Positions 1-8,182 of a stretch of 39,000 nucleotides of DNA are shown piece after piece (the stretch's first letter is position 1; the number at the start of each line of letters is the position of its first letter). The DNA is taken from positions 1 through 39,000 of the forward strand of contig CAMDDA010000008.1 in assembly GCA_945890755.1 (NCBI GenBank), given 5' to 3'. Under the pieces are notes generated by a model. The model worked only from the letters and a program-made list of their open reading frames with translations, was not told the DNA's origin and made no database searches. The translations under genes were made by a program, and so were the position numbers. This DNA is from Candidatus Kuenenia stuttgartensis. Lineage in GTDB: Bacteria > Planctomycetota > Planctomycetia > Pirellulales > UBA1268.

Positions 1-1
1 C

Positions 2-127
2 CGCAAAGACCAGGTCCATCTGCAAGACCTGATCGCCCTCGGCCTCATCGACGCCTCGTGGCTCCCGCGGTGTGTCCCCGAACACGCGGCCCGTCTCCAG
101 CAGCTGCTCGACGACCCGGACGGCTGA
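2..127 (+). CDS. C-terminal fragment of a protein cut by the window edge; possibly nucleotidyltransferase-associated
   Basis: Frame 2 is open from the window edge to TGA at 125-127: RKDQVHLQDLIALGLIDASWLPRCVPEHAARLQQLLDDPDG*. The KDQVHLQDLI pattern resembles C-termini of AbiEii/DUF6036-like nucleotidyltransferases. Confidence 0.5.
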   Translation, partial: RKDQVHLQDLIALGLIDASWLPRCVPEHAARLQQLLDDPDG

Positions 128-202
128 CGATGTTTCGCCGCGGCAGGCCGCCTGTCGCTGCGACAAGCGGTTTCGGCCTGGGTCTCGGGGTATGATGACG
201 GC

Positions 203-427
203 ATGCTCAGTCCCGAAACCCTCGAACGCTACCGCCGAATGACGCCCGGGGAGCGGCTCGCGCTCACGTTCGAGATGATCCGCGAAAATACGCCGTATCT
301 GCTCGTGGGAAAGTCCGATGTCGTCGATCGGCGGTTCGAGCTGCTGCGTCGTGAAAATGAGGAGCGCAACTCCCGGATACTCGCCGCACTTGCTGCCCTG
401 AAGCCCCGCGGTGCTGCCGCCCCATGA
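203..427 (+). CDS. Small hypothetical protein (74 aa) overlapping the following nucleotidyltransferase gene
   Basis: ORF 203-427. Its stop overlaps the ATG of the next ORF (ATGA at 424-427), indicating translational coupling. Confidence 0.65.
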   Translation: MLSPETLERYRRMTPGERLALTFEMIRENTPYLLVGKSDVVDRRFELLRRENEERNSRILAALAALKPRGAAAP

Positions 428-981
428 CCGATCTCACGGCTGTCATCCACGACCTGATAGATGTCTTCGATCGACTTGGGCTGCCCTACGCCATCATGGG
501 CGGGATTGCGGTGAGGGCCCATGGGATTCCCCGTCCGACCTACGACGTCGATTTCACGCTCGCGGTGCCTCGCGAACGGATGGATGAGCTCTTTGCGATG
601 ATTGCATCGCGAGGGTACACGGTGCCGGAGCAGTATGCAAAAGGTTGGGTGGATACGGTGGGCGGCATGCCGCTCGTGAAGGTTCGCCTTTATCTCGACG
701 GCCGCTCCATAGACGCCGACATCTTCATCGTGGAGACGCCGTTTCAGCAGGAGGTGATCGGACGGCTGGTATCCGCCGAAGTTGAAGGCCGCAGCGTGAA
801 GCTCGTCTCGGCAGAGGACCTGATCCTCTTCAAGCTCGTGGCCAGCCGGCCCCGGGATCTCCTGGATATCCAGGACATCTTCTTCACGCAGGGTGAACTC
901 GACGAAGCCTACCTGCGTCGCTGGGCCGGCCCGCTCGGTGTCGAGTCGAGGCTCGACGAAGTCCTGGCAGCCCGGCAATGA
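424..981 (+). CDS. Nucleotidyltransferase-fold protein (AbiEii/DUF6036-like)
   Basis: 185 aa; 'YAIMGGIAVRAHGIPRPTYDVDFTLAV' matches the GG..A..H/R..R.T.DvDf pattern; 'SAEDLILFKLVASRPRDLLDIQDI' is a typical C-terminal motif. Confidence 0.8.
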   Translation: MTDLTAVIHDLIDVFDRLGLPYAIMGGIAVRAHGIPRPTYDVDFTLAVPRERMDELFAMIASRGYTVPEQYAKGWVDTVGGMPLVKVRLYLDGRSIDADIFIVETPFQQEVIGRLVSAEVEGRSVKLVSAEDLILFKLVASRPRDLLDIQDIFFTQGELDEAYLRRWAGPLGVESRLDEVLAARQ

Positions 982-1012
982 GCGTCGCGATTTATCGCCG
1001 CCAGAACGAAGG

Positions 1013-1190
1013 GCTCGCCCAGAAATGCCTTACAGTTCCCTGACGCGGATGCTGCGGCTCGGTCTCCGTCCATTCGGAGATCTTCACGCCGTTGATCCAG
1101 GTCGTGATCGTGGGCGTCTGGCCGCCGAGGCCCTCGCCGTAGATGCCCATCAGGTTCATGCCGCAAGCCGACTTGGCAGAAAGCGATCCA
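1013..1190 (-). pseudogene. Decayed remnant of a DUF1080 (3-keto-disaccharide hydrolase-like) domain
   Basis: Minus-strand translation contains 'GIYGEGLGGQTPTITTWINGVKISEWTETEPQHPRQG', which resembles the 'ITTWiNGvkv.d.tdt.p..prqG' part of DUF1080. The required upstream and downstream domain parts are missing. Confidence 0.45.
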
Positions 1191-1407
1191 CGCATCGGAT
1201 AACTCCTCGAAAAGGGTATCGGACGGGGGAACACCCGGGATTGTCGCACAATCGCCGCCGGCGGCCGAGCTGTGGACATTTTTCCGCCCGGCCTTCGTCT
1301 CGGCATTCAGTAGGCGATCATGGGCCGATGGGCCGTACGCGTCTACGCGCTGCCTCGACCCGCGCATGACGTCGATCGCACGAAGAGCGACACGCTGCTG
1401 CGCGTGC

Positions 1408-2505
1408 TCAACGGCTGGGGCGCTGCCGACCTGAGACGAGGACGCTGCGGCCCAGTGCGGTCGGTTTGCGGGCGATGATGCCGAAGCCGAGGTCGGCGAG
1501 CCAGTTGGTGATCTCGGCCGCCGAATAGAGCCGTCCCTGTGTGATGGTCGAGAGGAGCACCGAATATTCCGCGGCCCACAACGGCCCCGACTTGTCGTCA
1601 TCGAGCAGCATGTCATGGACGACGATGCGGCCATCAGCGGGCAGAGCCGCCGCGCTCTTCGCCAGTAGCGTGTGGCATTCGGGCTCGTCCCAGTCGTGAA
1701 GGACGTTCGAGAAGAGATGGAGATCGTGGTCCGTGGGCCAGGCCTGCGTGAACATGTCGATACCGGCCACTTCGACCCGGGCGTCGAGTCCGGCGGCGGC
1801 GATCCTCCGCCGGGCGATGGCATCGACGGGTGGGGCTTCCAACACCATCGCCATGAGACTGGCAAATCGCTCGGCCAAGGCGATGGTGTAGACGCCCGAT
1901 CCGCCGCCGATGTCGAGCAGCCGCCGCGACGAGTGGCAATCGACAGCCGCGGCCAGCGCAGGCGCGAGCACCCGACCACGGCAGTCCATGGCCGCCGTGA
2001 ATGCTTCTGCAAAGGCCGGGTCGAGCATCGACACGTGCCAGTCGGCCGTGGAGCCCTCGCCGGGCCAGTGTGCCGGTCGGCCTGTCCGTAGCACTTTCAG
2101 AAAGTCGGCCACACCTGGCTTGTCGGCCATCGCCGCGTAGTACGCCCGCGCATCGAAGGGCGAGCCAGCCACCAGAAACTCCCGGGCTGTTGCGGTCGGG
2201 GTCAACCGCCCGGCGACGTCGCGGGTGAGCAGTCCTTGGGCGAGAAGCAGCGAGCAGAGCACGTCCGTCGGCCGGGGGTGCACGCTGAACCGCTCGCACA
2301 TGCCCGCCACGTCTGCGGGATCGCGGGCCAGCGCCGTGAACAGATCGAGGTGCACGATCGCAACGCCGAGGGCATCCGTGGCCGCGATCGCATCCCGTGT
2401 GCGGTAGATGAACGATGGATCGGTGGTGGGGGATTGCATCATGAGAAGGGATGAGTCGTGGACGGTAGCACCGACGGCAGCGTGCCCTGGCATGTGAGAC
2501 GTCAT
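1408..2505 (-). CDS. SAM-dependent O-methyltransferase, acetylserotonin O-methyltransferase/methyltransf_2 type
   Basis: 365 aa; SAM motif I 'RRLLDIGGGSGVYTIALAERF', later 'DLHLFSNVLHDWDEPECHTLL' and 'GRIVVHDMLLDDD'; N-terminal winged-helix-like dimerisation region. The start may be internal (near 2442). Confidence 0.85.
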   Translation of the reverse strand: MTSHMPGHAAVGATVHDSSLLMMQSPTTDPSFIYRTRDAIAATDALGVAIVHLDLFTALARDPADVAGMCERFSVHPRPTDVLCSLLLAQGLLTRDVAGRLTPTATAREFLVAGSPFDARAYYAAMADKPGVADFLKVLRTGRPAHWPGEGSTADWHVSMLDPAFAEAFTAAMDCRGRVLAPALAAAVDCHSSRRLLDIGGGSGVYTIALAERFASLMAMVLEAPPVDAIARRRIAAAGLDARVEVAGIDMFTQAWPTDHDLHLFSNVLHDWDEPECHTLLAKSAAALPADGRIVVHDMLLDDDKSGPLWAAEYSVLLSTITQGRLYSAAEITNWLADLGFGIIARKPTALGRSVLVSGRQRPSR

Positions 2506-2600
2506 GCTGTTCGGGCTGCCATGTGGACAAGTTTATGACCGGGGAATGCTGATCGCTCGTAGGCCTCCCGACGATACGCTGTTCAGATGGAGGCCACAGC

Positions 2601-3938
2601 ATGCTCCGCAGCGGAACCGGTCGGTATTCCAGTGAGACGGCGATCACGAACCCCGCCCCGGGCCGCCTTTCGCGGCGGTCGATCCTGAGGGCCGCCGGTG
2701 CCGGCTTGGCCCTGCCGCTGCTTGACGCGATGGTGCCGGTGTTCGGCAGGCAGGCCCGGGCGACAGCCGAGGCTCCCCCGCGCCGGCTGGTGGCGATTCA
2801 TGTGCCGCTGGGGATGATGCCGCAGTTTTTCTTTCCGGCCCCCGTCGCGGCCGAGCCGTCGAGCCCGTATCTCGACCTCCTCGCAGAACACCGCGGGGCG
2901 TTCACCGTGTTCTCCGGCCTCTCGCACCCCGACGTCGGGGGCAATCACCACGCCGGCCAGTGCTTCCTCACCGGCGCGCCCCATCCCGGCCAGCCGACGT
3001 TTCGGAATTCACTGTCGCTCGATCAGTTCGCCGCGGAGCGGATCGGCCTCGAGACCCGGTTTCCCTTTCTGTCGCTTGCGGTCGCCAAGGGTGATCCGTA
3101 CGGCCTCGGAATCTCGGTCTCCCGAGCCGGCGTGGCGATTCCGCCGGAGCCGAGCCCGCAGCGGCTCTATCGGGCCCTGTTCGTGGCGGGCACCGCCGAG
3201 GAACAGGCGTACACGCTGCGGCGGATTCAGGCCGGCGGCAGCGTGCTCGACTTCGTGCTCGACAAAAAGGCCCGGCTGGAGCAGGGGGTGGCCCCCGAGG
3301 ATCGATCCCGGCTCGATCAATATTTCTCAAGCGTGCGGGAACTGGAAAACCGGCTCGCACGATCGGTCGAGTGGGAGCACCGTGCCAAGCCTGCGGTCGA
3401 CTATCCCGAGCCGAGCGACATCGCCGACGTGAGCCGCGTGATCGAGAAATCAAAGCTGATGTTCGATCTGGTGCGGCTGGCCCTGGAAACCGATTCGACG
3501 CGGGTGATCACGCTCTCCCTGAGCACGTTCTCCGTGGTGCCCCACGTGCCGGGCGTGAAGACGGAGGCCCACAGCCTCACGCACCACGGCAACGAGCCGG
3601 AGAAGATCGACGAACTCAAGCGGATCGAGGAGGCCCAGGTGGCCGCATTCGCCGGCTTCCTCACGCAATTGCGGGCCGCCGGCGAGGCGGGCGGAACGCT
3701 GCTCGACCGCACGCAGGTGCTCTACGGCAGCTGCCTCGGCAACGCCAACTCCCACTCCAATGAGAACCTGCCGATCATGCTCGCCGGCGGTGGCTATCGT
3801 CATGCCGGCCGGCTTGCCTTCAACGAGCAGCGCAACGAGCCGCTCGCGAATCTGTTCGTGACGATGCTGCAGCAGCTCGGGATCGAGGCCGACTCGTTCG
3901 CCTCGAGCACGGGCTCCCTCCGCGGACTCGACGCATGA
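2601..3938 (+). CDS. DUF1552 domain-containing protein with Tat-like signal
   Basis: 445 aa; 'LSRRSILRAAGAGLALPLLDAMVP' Tat-type leader; ends 'GTLLDRTQVLYGSCLGNANSHSNENLPIMLAGGG'. GGAGG precedes the ATG. Confidence 0.85.
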   Translation: MLRSGTGRYSSETAITNPAPGRLSRRSILRAAGAGLALPLLDAMVPVFGRQARATAEAPPRRLVAIHVPLGMMPQFFFPAPVAAEPSSPYLDLLAEHRGAFTVFSGLSHPDVGGNHHAGQCFLTGAPHPGQPTFRNSLSLDQFAAERIGLETRFPFLSLAVAKGDPYGLGISVSRAGVAIPPEPSPQRLYRALFVAGTAEEQAYTLRRIQAGGSVLDFVLDKKARLEQGVAPEDRSRLDQYFSSVRELENRLARSVEWEHRAKPAVDYPEPSDIADVSRVIEKSKLMFDLVRLALETDSTRVITLSLSTFSVVPHVPGVKTEAHSLTHHGNEPEKIDELKRIEEAQVAAFAGFLTQLRAAGEAGGTLLDRTQVLYGSCLGNANSHSNENLPIMLAGGGYRHAGRLAFNEQRNEPLANLFVTMLQQLGIEADSFASSTGSLRGLDA

Positions 3939-6604
3939 AGCTGCCAGCGATCATTCTCGCCGCCGCGGCCGCGTGGGCTGCGGCCGGGCCTGCTGCCGCT
4001 GCCACCGCGGTGCTCGAGGCCTTCTTCGAGCGGCACTGCTACGCCTGCCACTCGGGCCCGAAGCCGGAGGCCGGGCTCGATCTGGCCGTGCTCTCGCGGG
4101 AGCTGGCCGATCCGGCGACGCTTCGGCGGTTTGTGCGGATCCACGACCGGATCGCCGCCGGGGAGATGCCGCCCGCGGAGTCGGAGCGACCCACTTCCGC
4201 GGAGATCGCGGAGCTGACCCGCTGGCTCGACGCGGAACTCCACGCAGCTGATGCGGCCCGGATCGCCCGGGCCGGACGGGCCCGGATGCGGCGTATGACC
4301 CGCAGCGAGTTCGAGTACACGGTCAAGGATCTGCTCGTCCTCGAGCACCTTGACATCCAGTCGCTGTTGCCCGAAGACGGCCGCGTGGCCGGCTACGACA
4401 AGATCGCCGAGGGGCTCGACCTCTCCCCCGTCCATCTGGCCGCCTACGCCGCGGCGGTGGAGAGGGCGCTCGACGCGGCGATCGCCACGCGGAGCACGCC
4501 GCCACCGGTCTTCAAGCGGCGCATCCACCCGGCGGGCCTGTTCAAGTTTGGCGGCAATCTCGTCGAGGGAAACTTCGTCCTCTTATCCGGCCTCGAGCCC
4601 GATCCCGCCCTGCCGCTCCGCGGCGGCTTTGAAGATGTCGAGTGGTACATCGGTGACCCCAAGGCGGATGTCGATCTGGAAGAGCGAAACCGTCTCTTCC
4701 GTGACCACTCGATCGCGGAGAGCACGAGCAGCGTCGGCCTGCTTGTGCCGAACATCGCCGGCTACGAAGCGGCTATGAATGTGGCGCCGATCTATCCCGG
4801 CCGCTATCGGCTGCGGCTTTCGCTATGGGGATTCCACTGGAACAAAGGCCTGGTGGAGCCGGGGTCGGGCTCGCAGGCGGCCGTGCTCCGGGCTCACGAG
4901 GAAGGCCAGCAGCAGGAGGGCGGCCGGCTGCTCGCCACGTTCACCGCCGCATCGCTCAAGCCCCGCGAGCAGGAGATCACCACCTGGCTTGATGCCCACG
5001 AGTCAATCGTCTTCGACCCGGTGTCGATCCCGTGGCGTGGCCTGCAGATTCGCCAGATCGGCGGCCGCACCGCGAAGCACGTCGGTCCCGGCGTGGCCCT
5101 CGACTGGTTCGAGGTGGAGGGGCCGATCAACGACGTCTGGCCTCCGGAGAGTCATCGGCGGCTGTTCGGCGATCTTGAGATCATGGAATGGCCAGCCGAC
5201 ACGACCGCGATTCCGCCGGCCCGGAAGCCGATCCGGCAGACTCCGCTTTACCTGCCGGCCTACCAGCAGCTTTCGCCCCACGACCGCAACCCGCCGCTCG
5301 AGACGGTGCAGACGATCTCGCCGGCAGCCGATGCGCGGCGGCTGTTCGCCGAGTTCTTGCCGCGGGCCTGCCGGCGGCCGATCGAGGCCGGCGACATCGA
5401 GCCCTACGTCACCCTCGTCGAGAACCGGCTGGCGGCGGGCGACTGCTTCGAAGACGCGATGCGGCGGGCGTATGTGGCGATTCTGACGTCACCCGAGTTT
5501 CTGTTTCATCCGGCCGACACGCCGGCTGGAGCACCTGGCGATCGCTTCACGCTCGCGTCGCGGCTTTCCTACTGGCTCTGGAACTCACCGCCCGACCCGT
5601 CGCTCCTGGCTGCCGCCCGCGACGGGTCGCTGGCGGAGGCGGCCGTGCTGCATGCTCAGGTCGATCGCCTGCTCGACGATCCGCGGAGTGCTCGCTTCAT
5701 CCGCGACTTTGCAGACCAGTGGCTGGAACTGCGACGGATCGCCGAGACGACGCCCGACCGGCAGCTCTACCCCGAGTATTCGTTTCTGCTGCACGAAGGC
5801 ATGGTCGCCGAGACGCGGGCCTTTCTTGCCGAGCTCATCGCCCGCGATCTCCCCGCTCGCGCGCTCGTCGATCCTGGCTTCACGATGCTCACGCAGCGGC
5901 TGGCCGAACATTACGGGATTCCCGGCGTGGACGGCGTGGAGGTGCGGCGAGTGTCCGTTCCGGTGGGCATTCATCGCGGCGGCCTGCTCACGCAGGCGGC
6001 GATCCACAAGCTCACGGCTAACGGCACGACCACCTCACCCGTGAAGCGGGGCGTCTGGATCTCGGACCGGCTCTTCGATGATCCCGCCCCGCCGCCGCCG
6101 CCCGGGATCGCTGGCGTCGAGCCCGACACGCGGGGCGCAACGACGATCCGCGAGCAGCTTGCAAAGCACCGCAGCGACTCAAGCTGCGCTGCCTGTCATG
6201 CCAAGATCGATCCGCCCGGTTTCGCGCTCGAATGCTTCGATCCGGTGGGCGGCTACCGCGACCGCTATCGCTCGACGGGCACGGGCGACCCGGCCCCCGA
6301 GCCGCCGGCGGGTCTGTGGTTTGCCCGCTACAAGCTCGGGCCCGCGGTCGACGCCTCGGGCACGCTCGCCGATGGCCGGCCCTTCGCCGGCGCGGACGAT
6401 TTCAAGCGGGTGATTGCCGCCGAGCCGCGGTTGCTCGCCCGGGCCTTCACCGCCCACATGATCCGCTACGCGACGGGGGCCGACATCAGCTACGCCGACC
6501 GTCGCGAGATCGAGGCGATCCTCGTCACCGCCGCCCCGACACAGTTTGGGCTGCGATCGCTGATTCACGCGATCGCCGCCAGCCCGCTCATGACCCGGCC
6601 GTGA
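3935..6604 (+). CDS. DUF1592/DUF1588/DUF1587/DUF1595/DUF1585-type planctomycete cytochrome-like protein
   Basis: 889 aa; N-terminal heme-binding-like 'RHCYACHSGPKPEAGLDL' and C-terminal 'SSCAACHAKIDPPGFALECFDPVGGYRDRYR'; 4-nt ATGA overlap with the DUF1552 gene. Confidence 0.88.
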   Translation: MKLPAIILAAAAAWAAAGPAAAATAVLEAFFERHCYACHSGPKPEAGLDLAVLSRELADPATLRRFVRIHDRIAAGEMPPAESERPTSAEIAELTRWLDAELHAADAARIARAGRARMRRMTRSEFEYTVKDLLVLEHLDIQSLLPEDGRVAGYDKIAEGLDLSPVHLAAYAAAVERALDAAIATRSTPPPVFKRRIHPAGLFKFGGNLVEGNFVLLSGLEPDPALPLRGGFEDVEWYIGDPKADVDLEERNRLFRDHSIAESTSSVGLLVPNIAGYEAAMNVAPIYPGRYRLRLSLWGFHWNKGLVEPGSGSQAAVLRAHEEGQQQEGGRLLATFTAASLKPREQEITTWLDAHESIVFDPVSIPWRGLQIRQIGGRTAKHVGPGVALDWFEVEGPINDVWPPESHRRLFGDLEIMEWPADTTAIPPARKPIRQTPLYLPAYQQLSPHDRNPPLETVQTISPAADARRLFAEFLPRACRRPIEAGDIEPYVTLVENRLAAGDCFEDAMRRAYVAILTSPEFLFHPADTPAGAPGDRFTLASRLSYWLWNSPPDPSLLAAARDGSLAEAAVLHAQVDRLLDDPRSARFIRDFADQWLELRRIAETTPDRQLYPEYSFLLHEGMVAETRAFLAELIARDLPARALVDPGFTMLTQRLAEHYGIPGVDGVEVRRVSVPVGIHRGGLLTQAAIHKLTANGTTTSPVKRGVWISDRLFDDPAPPPPPGIAGVEPDTRGATTIREQLAKHRSDSSCAACHAKIDPPGFALECFDPVGGYRDRYRSTGTGDPAPEPPAGLWFARYKLGPAVDASGTLADGRPFAGADDFKRVIAAEPRLLARAFTAHMIRYATGADISYADRREIEAILVTAAPTQFGLRSLIHAIAASPLMTRP

Positions 6605-6626
6605 TCCCGCTTCGGGCCCGCCGGCC

Positions 6627-6647
6627 GCTCCGCGGAGGAGCTTTTTT
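6627..6647 (+). terminator. Rho-independent terminator candidate for the DUF1552-DUF1592 operon
   Basis: GCTCC-GCGGA-GGAGC stem-loop followed by TTTTTT, 22 bp after the stop at 6604. Confidence 0.55.
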
Positions 6648-6717
6648 CCGGGGCATATCTCCCCGAAGTAATCACGACCGTGATCACACGTTGAAGCACT
6701 GCTTCGTCTCCATCACC

Positions 6718-8169
6718 TCAGGCCAGCAGGGCCTTCACGGGCTTGGCCGGCTCGACGCCCGTGAGCTTCGAGTCGAGCCCCTGGAACTCGACCGTGAACC
6801 GCGCGTGGTCGATGCCCAGCAGATGCAGCATCGTGGCGTGAAGGTCGCGGACGTGGACGACGTCGCGAATCGCGTTGTAGCCGAAGTCGTCGGTCTCGCC
6901 GTACGCGATGCCCCCTTTGATGCCGCCGCCGGCCAGCAGCATGCTGAAGCCCTTGATGTGGTGGTCGCGGCCGATCGTCTCACCTGTGCCCTGGCCCATC
7001 GGCGTGCGGCCAAACTCGCCGCCGATCACCACGAGCGTCTCGTCGAGGAGGCCGCGGCGGTCGAGGTCGGTGAGGAGAGCCGCCGCTGCCCGGTCGGTGG
7101 GCGGGCAGATCTCCTTCATGAAGCCGTCGATGCCGGAGTGGTGGTCCCAGTCACTGTGGTAGAGATGCACGAACCGCACGCCCCGCTCCACGAGGCGGCG
7201 GGCCATCAGGCAGTTGGTGCCGACTGTCGCCTTGCCCGGCTCGGCGCCGTAGAGGGCAAGCGTCTCGGCGGTCTCGCCCGAGAGATCGGCGAGCGTCGGC
7301 ACACTCGACTGCATCCGGAACGCCAGTTCGTATTGCGCGATCCGCGTAGCCACCTCCGGGTCGGCGAGCCGCCCGAGCCGGTGATGCTCGAGCGCCGCGA
7401 CGGTGTCGATCAGGTCGCGCTGGTGGAAGGCCGACACGCCGGGCGGATTCGCCACGTAGTGCACCGGCGCGCCGCTCGTGGCAAATTCCACGCCCTGGAA
7501 CTGCCCCGGCAGAAACCCGGAGTGCCACTGCCGCGCCGCGATCGGCTGCGGGTTGCGGCCCATTTTGCTCGTCATCACCACGAAGCCCGGCAGATCGTCG
7601 GCCTCACTGCCCAGGCCGTAGGTCACCCACGCCCCCATGCTCGGCCGGCCCGAGAGCGCCGTGCCGCAGTTCATGAACGTGTGGGCGGGATCGTGGTTGA
7701 TCTGCTCGGTCACCATCGAACGGACGACGGCGTATTTGTGGGAGAGCTCGCCGAGTCGCGGGAAGAAGTCGCTCACCGGCGTGCCCGCGGCGCCGCGGTT
7801 GGAGAATGACGTGCGCGGTCCGAGGCAGATGAGCTTTTGGCCCTGCAGCTGCGCGATCGGCTGGCCAGCCGTCACGCTCTCCGGCATCTCCTTGCCGTCG
7901 AGTTCGGCGAGCACGGGCTTGTAGTCGAACGTCTCCAGGTGGCTCGGGCCTCCGGCGAGGCAGAGGAAGATCACCGACTTCGCCTTGGGCGGCAGATGGA
8001 GCGGATGGATCGCGCCGCGATACCGCGTCGCGTTCGCCTGCGCCGTGGGGCCGGAGGCTGCGGCTGCCAGGGCATCACGTGCCAGAAGGCTGCCGAGCGC
8101 GGCGCCGCCGAGCGACAGCCCCGACCGGGCCAGGAACGTGCGGCGGTGAATCGACAGCGGATCGTGCAT
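6718..8169 (-). CDS. DUF1501 domain-containing protein (Tat-exported sulfatase-like)
   Basis: 483 aa; 'IHRRTFLARSGLSLGGAALGSLLA' leader; 'KSVIFLCLAGGPSHLETFDYKP'; 'VVIGGEFGRTPMGQGTGETIGRDHHIKGFSMLLAGGGIKGG'. Confidence 0.92.
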   Translation of the reverse strand: MHDPLSIHRRTFLARSGLSLGGAALGSLLARDALAAAASGPTAQANATRYRGAIHPLHLPPKAKSVIFLCLAGGPSHLETFDYKPVLAELDGKEMPESVTAGQPIAQLQGQKLICLGPRTSFSNRGAAGTPVSDFFPRLGELSHKYAVVRSMVTEQINHDPAHTFMNCGTALSGRPSMGAWVTYGLGSEADDLPGFVVMTSKMGRNPQPIAARQWHSGFLPGQFQGVEFATSGAPVHYVANPPGVSAFHQRDLIDTVAALEHHRLGRLADPEVATRIAQYELAFRMQSSVPTLADLSGETAETLALYGAEPGKATVGTNCLMARRLVERGVRFVHLYHSDWDHHSGIDGFMKEICPPTDRAAAALLTDLDRRGLLDETLVVIGGEFGRTPMGQGTGETIGRDHHIKGFSMLLAGGGIKGGIAYGETDDFGYNAIRDVVHVRDLHATMLHLLGIDHARFTVEFQGLDSKLTGVEPAKPVKALLA

Positions 8170-8182
8170 GCAGACACCTCGA

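Noticed and set aside
1320-1480. Short plus-strand frame 'MGRWAVRVYALPRPAHDVDRTKSDTLLRVLNGWGAADLRR...'
   Set aside because: Briefly looked like a gene fragment, but too short, no family I can name, and it overlaps the methyltransferase 3' end.
6232-7809. 525-aa plus-strand ORF
   Set aside because: Antisense to the well-supported DUF1501 gene and overlapping the end of the DUF1592-type gene; Arg/His/Ala-rich shadow ORF typical of high GC.
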